From: Leptasterias polaris
Lineage: Eukaryota; Echinodermata; Asteroidea; Forcipulatida; Asteriidae
Length of the DNA stretch: 64,000 nucleotides
Assembly: GCA_037783415.1 (NCBI GenBank)
Contig: JAZGTN010000017.1
Span: 1,990,501 to 2,054,500 of the forward strand
Reading direction: 5' to 3'
Shown piece by piece: positions 1 through 12,500 of the stretch. The stretch's first letter is position 1; every line of letters starts with the position of its first letter. The translations under genes and the position numbers were made by a program. Under the pieces are notes generated by a model, which saw nothing but the letters and a program-made list of their open reading frames with translations, searched no databases and had not been told where the DNA came from.

Positions 1-538
1 TACACTGAAAGCCATTCTGTAGGCATAATTATGTCTGAATTATAGACATTTCCATTGTTGATAAACAAAATGCGTCGGTTGGCATGGACGGCCGAATCAT
101 TAGCAAAACATTTCGTGTTAAAAATGTTGTGACCAAAGTTAAAGGGACACGTTGCCTCGGATCGGGCGAACAATTTGACTCCACAAAATGGCCGACCTTG
201 TTAGTTCACGATGTTAAAGGAAAACCACGCAATTTCAATTCAGAGGAAACCAATTCACAGAAAAACGGTTCTAATATAAACTTCGTAACCAGCATAGCTT
301 TTAGTTTTAGACCAAAAATAAACAACGATGTTTTTCATCCGAACCAATTATGTAAATTACCTTTAATTAGTCAGTGACGTGTGTCGCTGGTGTGACGTGT
401 ATAACTATATTATGACGGACTTGGTAAAATGCTCTGCACAGATCAGTTTTCGGTGCGATACGTCGAAGTCTACCTCTCCTATATCGGCAGAAATAATAGT
501 TGAAAAGAAGACAATTAGACACATCTTGAATGTAAAAA
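1..538. other. Upstream region of the host gene
   Basis: This stretch precedes the signal-peptide exon and should hold the promoter and 5' UTR. I see no convincing TATA box or other coding exon. Short open frames here lack recognisable content. Confidence 0.4.
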
Positions 539-590
539 ATGAACCGTTTAATGTGGTTTGTGGCGTTGTTGGTCTGCGGTGAATTTACAG
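539..590 (+). CDS. Exon 1: signal peptide
   Basis: The ATG is followed by 17 codons of a hydrophobic leader and the exon ends at a clear GTAAGG donor. The final G pairs with the GC that opens exon 2 to make glycine. About 2.7 kb of intron separates it from exon 2, so it would be easy to miss; the phase agreement and the lack of another leader nearby support it. Confidence 0.72.
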
Positions 591-3500
591 GTAAGGCTTT
601 CTTCTACTGTTATGATTTTAGTTATTTATTTGTTAGCAGGAAAAATATTTAAGCACACTATCTTTTGGGGTAGGTCTATCCCCACTAAAATTCGCCACAG
701 CAGAAGGCAAAGCTATATGCGTTCTGTAAAAGACATTAAAAGCCAATAACAAACAATTATTACTGTTTTTACTATTTTTGACAACAACAAAACAGTATCA
801 TAGTATAGAAACATGCGTTTGCCGAAAACTTACGGTCATCACAGTTTTCTTCTTCTGTTTCTTTTTTTTTTTTTTTACAAAGATTATTGCTGAGCCAAAA
901 ATAAAGCTTTTTTACCGGTTTGCGTTTTTTATGCAAAGGAGTCATTTCATAAACATCTGAAGGTTTGACTGCATTTTGCATCGTTAAAGGCAAAGTATAC
1001 CTTTGGTTTTTGGAACCATTTTAATTCCTTTTAGGCCTATCGTTCATTTATTAATGATAAAATGCCTTATGCTCAGCGAGGTACACCTTTTTGCGGCTGC
1101 GTCGCCGGACTGGCCTTGACCCACTTTTATTTATAGATCAGAATACGTCACGTAGACGCGCGCGCGCAGTGCTGTTCTTGAAAGCAAATTCTAGGTCATG
1201 GATCGTTACTATAAACATTGATTCAAGGTCAAGTGTTGCTTTCAACGTATTGAATTTATTTGGCGGGATATTAAAAAATTGATACATTTAGCCAATCATG
1301 TCTCTCGCTTTAACGGCGGCAGTTTTTCTTGGCGCTATAGCTGTCACTTTCGTTACAGTCAACTAACGCATAGGTCAAACATTTTCCCACCTCCACCCCT
1401 TAAGTACCACCTGTTTTTACAGCTTTTGGGCTCGAGGTTTATGCCTCCACTGTGAGTCCTTTGTTATTTGGGCTCGAGGTTTATTCCTCCACTGTGAGTC
1501 CTTTGTTATTTGGGCTCGAGGTTTATTCCTCCACTGTGAGTCCTTTGTTTTTTGTTTTTTGGGCTCGAGGTTTATTCCTCCACTGTGAGTCCTTTGTTAT
1601 TTAGTGGGCTCGAGAATTTTTTCTCCAATGTGAGCCTTGGGGCTCGAGGTTTATTCCTCCACTGTGAGTCCTTTGTTTTTTGTTTTTTGGGCTCGAGGTT
1701 TATTCCTCCACTGTGAGTCCTTTGTTATTTTGTGGGCTCGAGAATTTTTTCTCCAATGCGAGCCTTGGGGCTCGAGGTTTATTCCTCCACTGTGAGTCCT
1801 TTGTTTTTTGTTTTTTGGGCTCGAGGTTTATTCCTCCACTGTGAGTCCTTTGTTATTTAGTGGGCTCGAGAATTTTTTCTCCAATGTGAGTATTTGGGTT
1901 CGAGGTTTATTCCTCCACTGTGAGTCCTTTGTTATTTAGTGGGCTCGAGAATTGTTTCCCCCAATGTGAGCCATTGGACTCGTGGTTTATTCCTCCATCG
2001 TGAGTCCGTTTAATTATAAAAGGTGTCGGGAATATATTTCTCCATGGTGAGCATTTCAGTTATAATAATCTTGATTGGGCATTATGTATTTTCCTCCAGT
2101 GATAGTCCTTTATTATATAGTTGGATTAGGTTAAATTCTCCAGTGAGTACAATTGGGCTGATCAAGATGTATTAGTTTACTAATACTAGTTTGGCTCGAG
2201 GCTCTTGCTTTTGCAGTGTGCGATCTAGCTGGCTCTGACACATTTTATTTTCCCTACAGGCTTCAGACAAAAGAAGGGCCCAAGAATTAGAAAAATCTTT
2301 TTTGGGTGGAATCAGGTAATGCATAAGGCAGTTTCATTTCGGTCAGACAGTCAGTACACACACTTTTGGGCGCTTTTTGTGATCATTAAGCCGGTTGTTG
2401 GAATGAGGGCTTTATGAGCCATTACTTATTATTGTATAATTGTTATTATGGGGTACAGTTGCAATAGCGCTCACGAGTATCAGGAGGCTATAATTCCGAC
2501 CGAATGTTTCATCGGTGGAAACGCAACTGTACTTCGTATATAATTAACAGTGTTATTACACATGTTGCTTGTACTGAAATCATTCAGTTATATTAAAGTA
2601 CACTTTTAATGTTATGCCGGTTTGGCTACACAGTATATTGGGCTTGGAGGTGGTCGGTTTGCCAAAGGGTATCCGGCATTGGAGGTGGTCGGTTTGGCAA
2701 AGGGTATCCGGCATTTTAAATAAAAACAGCGTTTAGACTGTGACAGAAAATCAGAAAACTTGCTGTGTCGTACTTCATAAAGTCTGAGCATAATCATATA
2801 TAAATGTAGATACATATACAATAAAACTAACATATGAAAATTTCACTTCAAAAGGTGGTCGCGTTTTTTAGATATCACTGAAAAACCGTGGAGCGAGTAT
2901 GTCCACGCAGGAAGAATAATCCCTATTAGGCCTAATAGGAATACACAATCTGAGAAGCATTTCGACAGAAAATTTCTCAGATTCAAATTTTGGGGGATAA
3001 AAAAATGATATATGTTTCCATAACCGCAGTACTCCGACGTGAAATGTTTCTCAAAGTACATTATACTAGGCCCTATCCAAAGCTGCTGTTCTTCTTAGAA
3101 AGTACCACGTAGGCCTACGTTTTTATTGCCATTAATTTTCAAAGTAATTACCAAACGTATACAGACCCTTTATTGTATACTGCTTGTAATATGAAAAACC
3201 ACTGGCAAATTAGCATGCCTTTTACGAAAAATAGAAACGTATGCCCCGAAGGCTTCTCCGTAAATTGAAAGGTCTTTAGACCTACATTAAAACAACCTTT
3301 TATTACAGGCGTTGAAAGTGCACTACAGACGAGGGCAACGAAGTTCATAAAAATGGAAAACCATCTCCTAACTCAGAATATCATTGACGAATCATCCGCC
3401 AATAATCTCCTGCGATGCACCACGCGTTGCTTTCATTTTCCCTGCTGTTATTCGGTGAATTACAACGGCGTGGCCCAGCGGTGTTTGCTCAGTAACGATA

Positions 3501-6500
3501 CGGGGGTCGAAGGGACGTCTGGCCGGGTGGATGCCATCGATGGTTGGACGCTTCTGATGCCAGAGGTTTGTTTCTAAAGGAACAATATCTATATTTTTCT
3601 TCCAGCCTCGGTTATCATGGTGTGGCCATCTTGATTTTCTCCAATCTGAACCAATGTATCCAAACCGAGGCTGGAAGAAAAATAGTCTGGTTCCTTTTTG
3701 TGCAATGACTACAAGCATTCATGACTGTTATTGGATAAAGGAAACACGACCCAGATGGTGGCAGTGTGATAAAGGTGTATTGACCCCTTACACCGACTAC
3801 CAATATTCACTCATTTTTTGTATGATTTTAGTTCGGCCTATTATAACAAGGTGAAAAGGTGCAGCATTCTTTACGTCCATTTCTGACACAAATCCATTAA
3901 AATTATGACCTACGTTTCGGCAGCGGACGGGACTGGTGTCCAGTTACCACTGCAACTGCAGCCACAGTCATGGGTAGGCGTACACGTGTTCTTTGTGTAC
4001 ATGTTACGAACAAAAGCTTGACAATAATTGTTGGGGCAGTTATCTCAACATCAATTATTCATCACTTTGCCAATGAAGAATAAACATTTACGTACGTTTT
4101 TTCAAATACACGAACGACCCATATTTTCTGTTGTTCCTCCTAGTGGTGTCTTTGTCACAAAAATGTTTCATGCTTGATTGTTGCTCATGCGCAGTTGATT
4201 TTGTATTGGCGTGACAAAAGATGTAGTAATTTCAGCCATGTAAAAGTCCATGTACTGACATCAATATTTTAGTACAATTGATTTGGTAAACATTAAACTG
4301 GCGTTAACAATTTTATTGTAGCAACCCGTAGGCCTGTGTGCAGATATACCATGCCAAAATGGCGCCAAATGCAATACTGCCTGCGATGATGGAACAGACA
4401 CGTTCACTTGTGACTGCCTGGCGGGTACGATGGGACTACGATGCCATATAACTGATGGTAAGAAAATAATCAAACAGCACGATCTTTAAAAAAACCACTA
4501 CAACTCTTGCTTTATAGCCTTTGGGGTTCTAAGCTATTTAAGCACTTCATCCAACATATACAAATATGAGCCCGAATCAAAGACCGAAGCACGTGATCCG
4601 AAGGCCGGGCAACCCCCCCCCCCCCCGCCCCCCGTGATTGAGTACGTCGCCTGATGTGTCATAGCACTGAACTCGTACAAGTCAAGCTTTTAAAAACTGT
4701 TTATACATTGTAAAACTCTCTTTTACAAAAAAATGAATAGATTCACAAAATTGTTATGTTCAATTTTCCCAAACCACCCTATCCGCTTAACAATGCTGTG
4801 GCATCTCCTAAGCCATTAAACTTGTATTTTTTATGAAGATTGCAACGTAGCGATTGGAATGGAGTCTATGAAAATCCCAGACATCCTAATAAGCGCCTCG
4901 TCTTTTGACGATAGCGACCATACGGCACATAAAGCTAGACTCCGACTTCCAGCCGTGAGTTGGACGGCCGCGTCAAGAGACACGGCTCCGTGGCTCAAAG
5001 TGGAACTACTCAAGCTGACTGACCTTACGGGTGTGGCCCTTCAGGGTTCTGGCCAAAGCAACCAAGGTTGGGTTACTAAATTTACACTCTCTTTCGTTGA
5101 CGAAAGTGATGGTGAAACTGAAGTTGAGTATAAAGAATCTTCGGGAGAAGTACAGGTAAGAACAACAAGAACAAGAACAACAACAACAAGAACAACAACA
5201 ACAACAACAAGAACAAGAACAAGAACAAGAACAACAATAACAACAATAACAACAACAATAACAAAAACAATAAATAAATCCACAAGTAGAAGTAGATCTC
5301 ATTATGACAAAGCATTTTATTCAATAATACGTACAAATGAATGTCCTACTCCGAATGTGACCTAATTGATGGCATCACAATGTTTTAATATACAACTTTA
5401 GAGCCACAGCGCCGGAGCCTGGACTTCTCGCAGGCACAATTTGTACACAACCAGATGAAAGAAACCATAAAATCTTAGATTTATGGAGATACCACTGTCT
5501 GATTTATGGAGATACCACTGTCTGATTTATGGAGATACCACTGTCTGATTTATGGAGATACCACTGTCTGATTTATGGAGATACCACTGTCTGATTTTTA
5601 TCAACATTTGATGAAGGAAGCTGCATATTTTGTTTAACTCTTGAATTGATGTGGATATTATGACACAAATGATTTTATTTCTTCACATTACACTATTGGA
5701 GTATATGTGCCAGCCAGGAAATGCAATGGAATGTACAAGGTCACCCTTTTGTAAACAAAGGTTACATTTAGGTCCACACAGGCCTAACCCGAGCCTTCTA
5801 CACCGCGTTTACACTAGATCCAGAAAGGTGGATTGAGATCCGGCATTTTTTTACGACCGCAGATCAAGATCCCGTGACGCGTTTACATAGTGCTTGACTG
5901 GCTCCGACCGCACTTTTGGACCGTATATTGGTCATGACGTCACCGCTCCTCGCAAAGAGCTCAAGGGTTACGTGGAACAGATCAAAGGTCAGAATTACAG
6001 CGCACCATATTTTCAATTCAATACAAAAACAGTTTTAGGAATATACAATTACAAGAAAACTCACTAAAAAGCAATAAGTAATTTCCTCGCGACAAGTGAC
6101 GACATGTTGCGAGAGTACCTCCACAGTGCTGCCATCCCATAGTATTCATCACCTCGATCCCGCAGATGTGCTTGGTCCTAGTGTGAGTGTGTTATACTTT
6201 ATTGTTAGGGGATGAAGGAAAGGCGTGTAGCAGTGGGAGCGAAGGTGCAAGGGAAATTCCCTGTGTGAGAAATGCGTGGTCGGGGCCGGGATGTATCGGA
6301 ATAACATTCAGGGCACCAGCTTTTACAGATCATCAGATCGCAACGTTCAATTGTGGAGTAAGAAACCATGAATTAAATGAGTCGGAACAGTGAACAACGA
6401 CCATAGAAGTAGAATTCTAGAAACAGATGCGAAAATTAACAAAATACAGCAACAAGGCAAGCTCCGAACGTAACGATGTATGTATGTGAGAAAACAACAA

Positions 6501-9500
6501 ATCGTTTCATACACGCACAGTCCATGTGCATCGTGCATGACACAACAACGAAGACACGCACACAAATATAACAGCGAGGGATGTCGCAGCAAAGCCCAAG
6601 CGAAAAGCGCGCCATTCGTAGCGAAACCGGAAGACCACATCGAATTGCGGTGTCTGATCCACCTTTGCGTTTACACTTGTATTTGTAATCCACTCTGCCG
6701 GATCTGATCCACCCTCCTCGAAAGGTGGATTAAAATTGCCAGATCTTGAACCGGGTCTGATCCGGCATTTTTGCGTTTACACTAGCCGTTAATCCACATT
6801 GCCGGATCTGAACCGGGTCTGACCCGCCTTTCGGGATCTAGTGTAACGGGGTTAGCCCCCAACACCTGTTTATTTGGGATAAGGTCCGGTCATCAACAGG
6901 TACAAGTTGGGACAATATTCGGGTACACGTTCTTTGATTTATGGATTCGGCTTCAACAGGTCCACCGTGCATTTCGATCCCTCTTCGACTTTGGCTTGTG
7001 ATCTGGCTTAGGCTTGTGATGTGGCTTAGGCTTGTGATCTGGTTTCGAAGGGTATGTCTCGGGAATATTAAATGGGCACCACATTCTGCAAACACACATC
7101 CGTGGGCATACTTGTTTACCATCTGTATCTGTATCTGTATCTGTATCTGTATCTTTGATGTACAAACACCCATATGGGTTGTCGCCGTACATGGTCGGGG
7201 ATGGGTGTGCGGCAGTTAATTTTTAGGGTGGGCCTTTGCGATCAGATTTTCAACGTTTAGGGAGTCTAAAGCTAGCTTGAAAGTCTTAATGTCCCGTGCA
7301 GATCTAGTGTCAGGATGAAGTTGATTCCATTCAGGTATGGTCTTGGGATAAAGTGAGTGGTGATAACAGTCTTTGTTTGTTGTGATGACTTTGTACGAAT
7401 AGGGTCCGGATCGACGTGTTGAAACCTGGCTTGCTGAGTATTGGATATTAACTTGGTCTTTGATGTTGTTTGGTGTAATCCCGTGTGTCTCCTTGTAAAG
7501 CGTTATTAGCCTCAGTTTGGTCCTACGGTCTTGAAGTGTTTCCCATCCTAGTTTATTGAGAATTTCAGTGATGCTTGATTCCCGACTGTAATCGTGAACC
7601 GTAAATCTGGCAGCCCTGTGTTGAATTCTTTCAAGCTTCTTTTTGTCTATAGTGTGCTGTGGATCCCAGATGGCTGAACAGTATTCTAGGCCGGGTCTGA
7701 TTAATGATTTATATGCAATTGATTTAGTGCTGCTGTTGCAAGAGTAGATATTTCTTTTTAGTAAGCCGAGCATCCTGTTAGCTTTGGAGATAACTTGGTC
7801 AATGTGTGTTGACCATCTGAGATCATTACTGAGTTCAACTCCAAGGTAGGGATGGTGCTTAACCTCTTCTAGATTGGCGTTGCCCATGGAGTATTTGGAA
7901 TTAATGAACTTCTTTTTGTGCGTGACACGCATGGCCTTACACTTAGATGTGTTAAAAGACATTTGCCATTTATTTCCCCATGTAGCGAGTGTGTCAATGT
8001 CTTTCTGAAGACGATCTGAATCAGTTTGGTTTTTAATTTCAGGTCCATGAATTAAAACTCAAACACACTTTTTTTTAAACCAAATTCGCAGACCTTCGTC
8101 GGAAATGAAGATGATTCAGACGAACTGAAGTACTATCTCTACCCGATCATTCAAACCCGAAGCCTAACTTTTCGTGTTTTGGAATGGAACCAAAAGTGCA
8201 GTGCAAGAGTTGAAATATACGGATGTAGCGACGAAGGTTGGTACGGTGTATTATTGACGGTGTAAAGTGTTACATTATGATAAATTATCAAAACTTGTAT
8301 AATTTCGGCATATTTAAGTCTCCCTGGTTTTACAATATGCCAAAATCCAACAGCTTCCAGGAACTGAACCAAGCCAAAGGTTTTATAACAAAGTTATGTA
8401 AATATTTATAGCCAGGAGAGCTTTTCTATAAACAATTCAGACCAAAAAGCTTCAGGGAGATCCGCACCATCAACCCCCCGCATAAAGTGCAAGACTCGAC
8501 GCTTTCTCCTCCTACGCTTTCTCCGCCTTGTGGCGTGTCGTGGCCGAGCGGTTAAGAGCACCGAACTCCGAACTCGAGCTCTGGTGTTTCTGTTCAGCAG
8601 AGTGTGGGTTCGAGTCCCGGTCGTGACACTTGTGTCCCTGAGCAAGACACTTAACTATAATTGCTTCTCTCCACCCAGGGGTAAAATGGGTACCTGTGAG
8701 GGCAGAGATGGTTCTTGTGATTGATTTAGCCTAGTAGCGCATATATTGCAGCACAGGCTGTATACTCCCCAGGGAGCTGAGAAAGATTAAAGGAATGTTA
8801 TTGGCCCAATGACCAGGGCACTAATGTAAAGCGCATTGAGACGTTATTGTGAAATGCGCTATATAAGAACTGGTTATTATTATTATTATTATTATTACAA
8901 ATACCCTGGCATGTGCTTTAAAGGGTGTGTACAACACTTGAACTTTTGTCAAGGACCAGTATCCACACTTGATGTGACCCAACATATACAGTACATGAAA
9001 TAACAAACCTGTAAAAGTTTCAGCTAAATCGGTCTTCGGATCGGAGTCATTAGAAAACAGTGTCAAAACCCATTGTATGTTTTCACTGTTTTCGAACATC
9101 GGATGTTATCACCAGTGATAAAGACTATAATTGTTTTACTCATTTCCTAACAACTGCAGCATTTCAAGCAAAACTATTTTAAGGGAAGTTTTCCACCATG
9201 GCCATCTGTATACCATGTCAATTATGGGCACATCTGTGAACATTGATATTTTCAATCTTACCAATGTTGTACATTACCTTTAACTTGAGGTTTGAGACCA
9301 GTAATTTGTTCTCTCACTTTCTTAAAGGGTGTGTACAACATTGGTAAGATTGAAAATATAAATGTTCACAGATTTGCACATAACTTACATGGTATAAAGA
9401 TGGTCATGGTGGAAAACTTCCCTTGAAATAGTTTTGCTTGAAATGCCATAGTTTTTAGGAAATGAGTAAAATAATAGTCTTTATCCTGCAGGATAAATTC

Positions 9501-12500
9501 CGATGTTTGAAAAGAAGTTAAAACACATAAGGTTTTTTCACTGTTTTCTCATGATTCCGAAGACCGATTGAGCTCAATCTTTCACAGGTTTGTTATTTCA
9601 TGTATATGTTGGGTCACATCAAGTTTGGATACAGGTCTTTGGCAATTACCAATTTTGTACACAACCTTTAAAGAGTTAATTCCCCCACCTTACATGAAAG
9701 AGTGAATTACAAAAACGAATTGAACCCTGACTGAAAGACCCGACCTCAATAATTCATGGCTCAATATTTCATGCACGGGAGAATTTTGCGAATTGCTCAC
9801 CTTTATAACTTAACATAAGGCCGAGTACAAAAAAACATGTTTATGCGGGTTTCTGAAAGAAAGGAAGCGGGAGGGGCCTTTTATTTTATTTATTTTTTCA
9901 AGATGGCCGTCATTTATTTTTTCAATTTTGAACAAACATTGGTTTTCCACTGTTCAACGCACAACAGCGAAAGAAACATGTCAGACAAGACATTGAACAT
10001 GTTTACAGTGATTTTATTTAATAGATTGTTCAGAGCTCACTTTCACAAGAATAAATGTAAAAGTGTTACTGAACGGTCGGTTTTTTACCATGTAATCGGC
10101 ACAGGATAACTGACTTGCAATACTCTCAGAGGAAATGGCTTTTTAAATATACATGCGGCCTCAAAATGAAGCGGGCAGGGACGTTAAACATGTTAGGCCT
10201 ATTGTTTTTACTTCGCCTAGCATATACAAGGTCCTAGCGCACTTAACACAAATTAACATGGAGAGGTGAGTCTTAAAAGCTTAATTAGAGATAAACTATA
10301 GATTCACTAATGACAAGGAGCTAGGAATGTTGTCCGCATCATTGGTCAGCTACACTGTGCTTTTTGACCCATAATGGTCAATGATAATAATTTGAAAGTG
10401 GAGGTTGAATAATAAGCTCGATTCACTTATACTCGACAATTTATGTTATATAGAATGGCTTCTAGCTTTCAAAGGTATGGCTGAGACCGGTGTCGATATT
10501 TATGACGCGTGGGTGAGCTCTACAGACAGCGCGACTCAAGTATGGGCAGATCGGGCGTTACAAAGATCACATCATTACAGGAACGACGCTGTATTCCACC
10601 AATGGAGTCAGTTGCAGATCACCGAGGTTTGCCCCCTTTTTTTTTGCCCTTTTTTTTCTTTTCTTTTTTCTGTATAAGACGCACGCCATCTTAACGTTTC
10701 TTCCATTCAAATGAATGAAGGCCTAGCCCAACCTCGTTCCCCAGGGTTGTGAACGATCTCGACGTGCATTCTTTTACCAGAATGCTAAGCATAGTGACGA
10801 GAGGCATCGATATGGCACGTTGCACGTCGTAGCGAGGCTGGGCCAAACGAACCCTGGCAGGGGGGAAAACCCCGCTATACCGCGAGTGTTGATCTCCAAA
10901 GTTGGTTGTGAAAGGGTTCCTAAGCTTGTGAGCAAATTGGGAAATATTTTTCAGTGCATAGCTTACCCAAATAACTATATACCCATAATAGTGGACCATA
11001 GCCCTTATTGTAGATCCTCAGATCTGTCATTTTCAGACATTTTTTTGAGATCCAAACTATTAATGAGGCTCAGCGCATTGATCCAATCCTAAGACATTGT
11101 TTGAAAAATTAGTCGTGTAGCATGCACTACAGTGGGTTGCCTCTAGTTGACTGTAAAAGTTGCCTCGTGTGAAGAAGACTCGTTGCATACGTCACCACTG
11201 AGGTCAACAATGGTAACGCGTCGTGCGCACGCACCACACCGATCAACCAATGAGTGGCGTTTGTTTGTGAGGGTGTTGCTCGAAATCGGGACTTAAAAGG
11301 AATGATATACATTTGGTAATTACTCCAAAAAGTAATGACCAGACAACTTACTTGGTAAAGAGCACTGTAGTTTTAGAGAATGGGGAATTTTTCACCAACA
11401 AATTTGAATCTGAGAAAGCCTTCAGGCATGAAGCCTTTTTCGGGCCTGAAAGCACACAATTCTATGTAACAAAGGTGTTTTTTCTTTCATTCTTTTCTTG
11501 CAACTTCGATGACCAATTGAGCCCAATGTTTGTGTGTGTGGGTGGGGGGGGGGGTTGGTTATGCAATGCCATACAAAATGTTGGGATACACCAAGTGAGG
11601 ATACTGGTCTTTGACAATATACCCTGCCTTTAATACTATTGTTTTGGTTTTCACTGAAGGTAAAGTTTTCATTGTTCTCCGTCGAACCAGCCGTTGTGGA
11701 GCTTCTCAGGATGAGGTTCCAGGGGGCGGGTTCTACCTTTGCCAGTTGGTTTAAAGCATCTACGATCCTTGAATCCACATGGACAGATCTCAATGCCGGG
11801 AGCACGGTTTCATATGGCTCTATGGAAGGCAGTAGTGTACAAAGGTGAGTGCAGAGAGTGTGGGATCAATGAAAAAAGATAGCCAAGGTGATCCACTGGG
11901 ATCTGTGTAAGAAGTATGGTGTCCAAGTGACTGCGAAATGGTACAAGTTCTGGAGAAAGTTGTATAGACCGACCAAGTCAAGATCCTCTGGGACTTTAAC
12001 AATCAGACTAATCATGTTATAGACGTATAGGCGGCCGGATGTTGTAGTCTTGGATAAGACGATGAAGATGTGTCATCTCATTGACATAGCTTTGCCAGGT
12101 GATATTTAAGGGTAGCTTCGAAGGAGGTAGAATAAATCAAAAAGTACCAAGACCTGGCCAGGGAACTCTGTAAGATTTGGCAGGTAAAAGTGAAACTAAA
12201 CCCTGTGGTGGTTGGAGCACTTGGCACCATTTTTCTTCTAGATTTGTATCCAACCCATATCGTGTTTTTTTCAATTTGTTTTATACAAGTTTGCTGTGAT
12301 TTTGATGTTTTTAATATTGTAAATTATCATGCAATTTGGCCTTCGGGTCACAATGTGATAATGTGAATAAAAAATATACCAATATACCAATATACCAATA
12401 TATACCATTCCGAAAGCACTGGGGAAACATCTAGATGAAATAGGGACAACGCATGTGAGTGTAGATCTGTTACAGAATGCAGCGCTTTTAGGAACAGCAA

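Noticed and set aside
2261..2322. Extra 62-nt exon in intron 1
   Set aside because: It has good splice-like borders but would leave phase 0 before exon 2, which needs phase 1.
5006..5336. Cys/Leu/Val-rich minus-strand proteins
   Set aside because: They are translations of the antisense of exon 4 and the AAC/AAG microsatellite.
8535..8620. Functional tRNA gene
   Set aside because: A and B boxes are present, but the cloverleaf is imperfect and the sequence continues into a SINE body and LINE-like tail.
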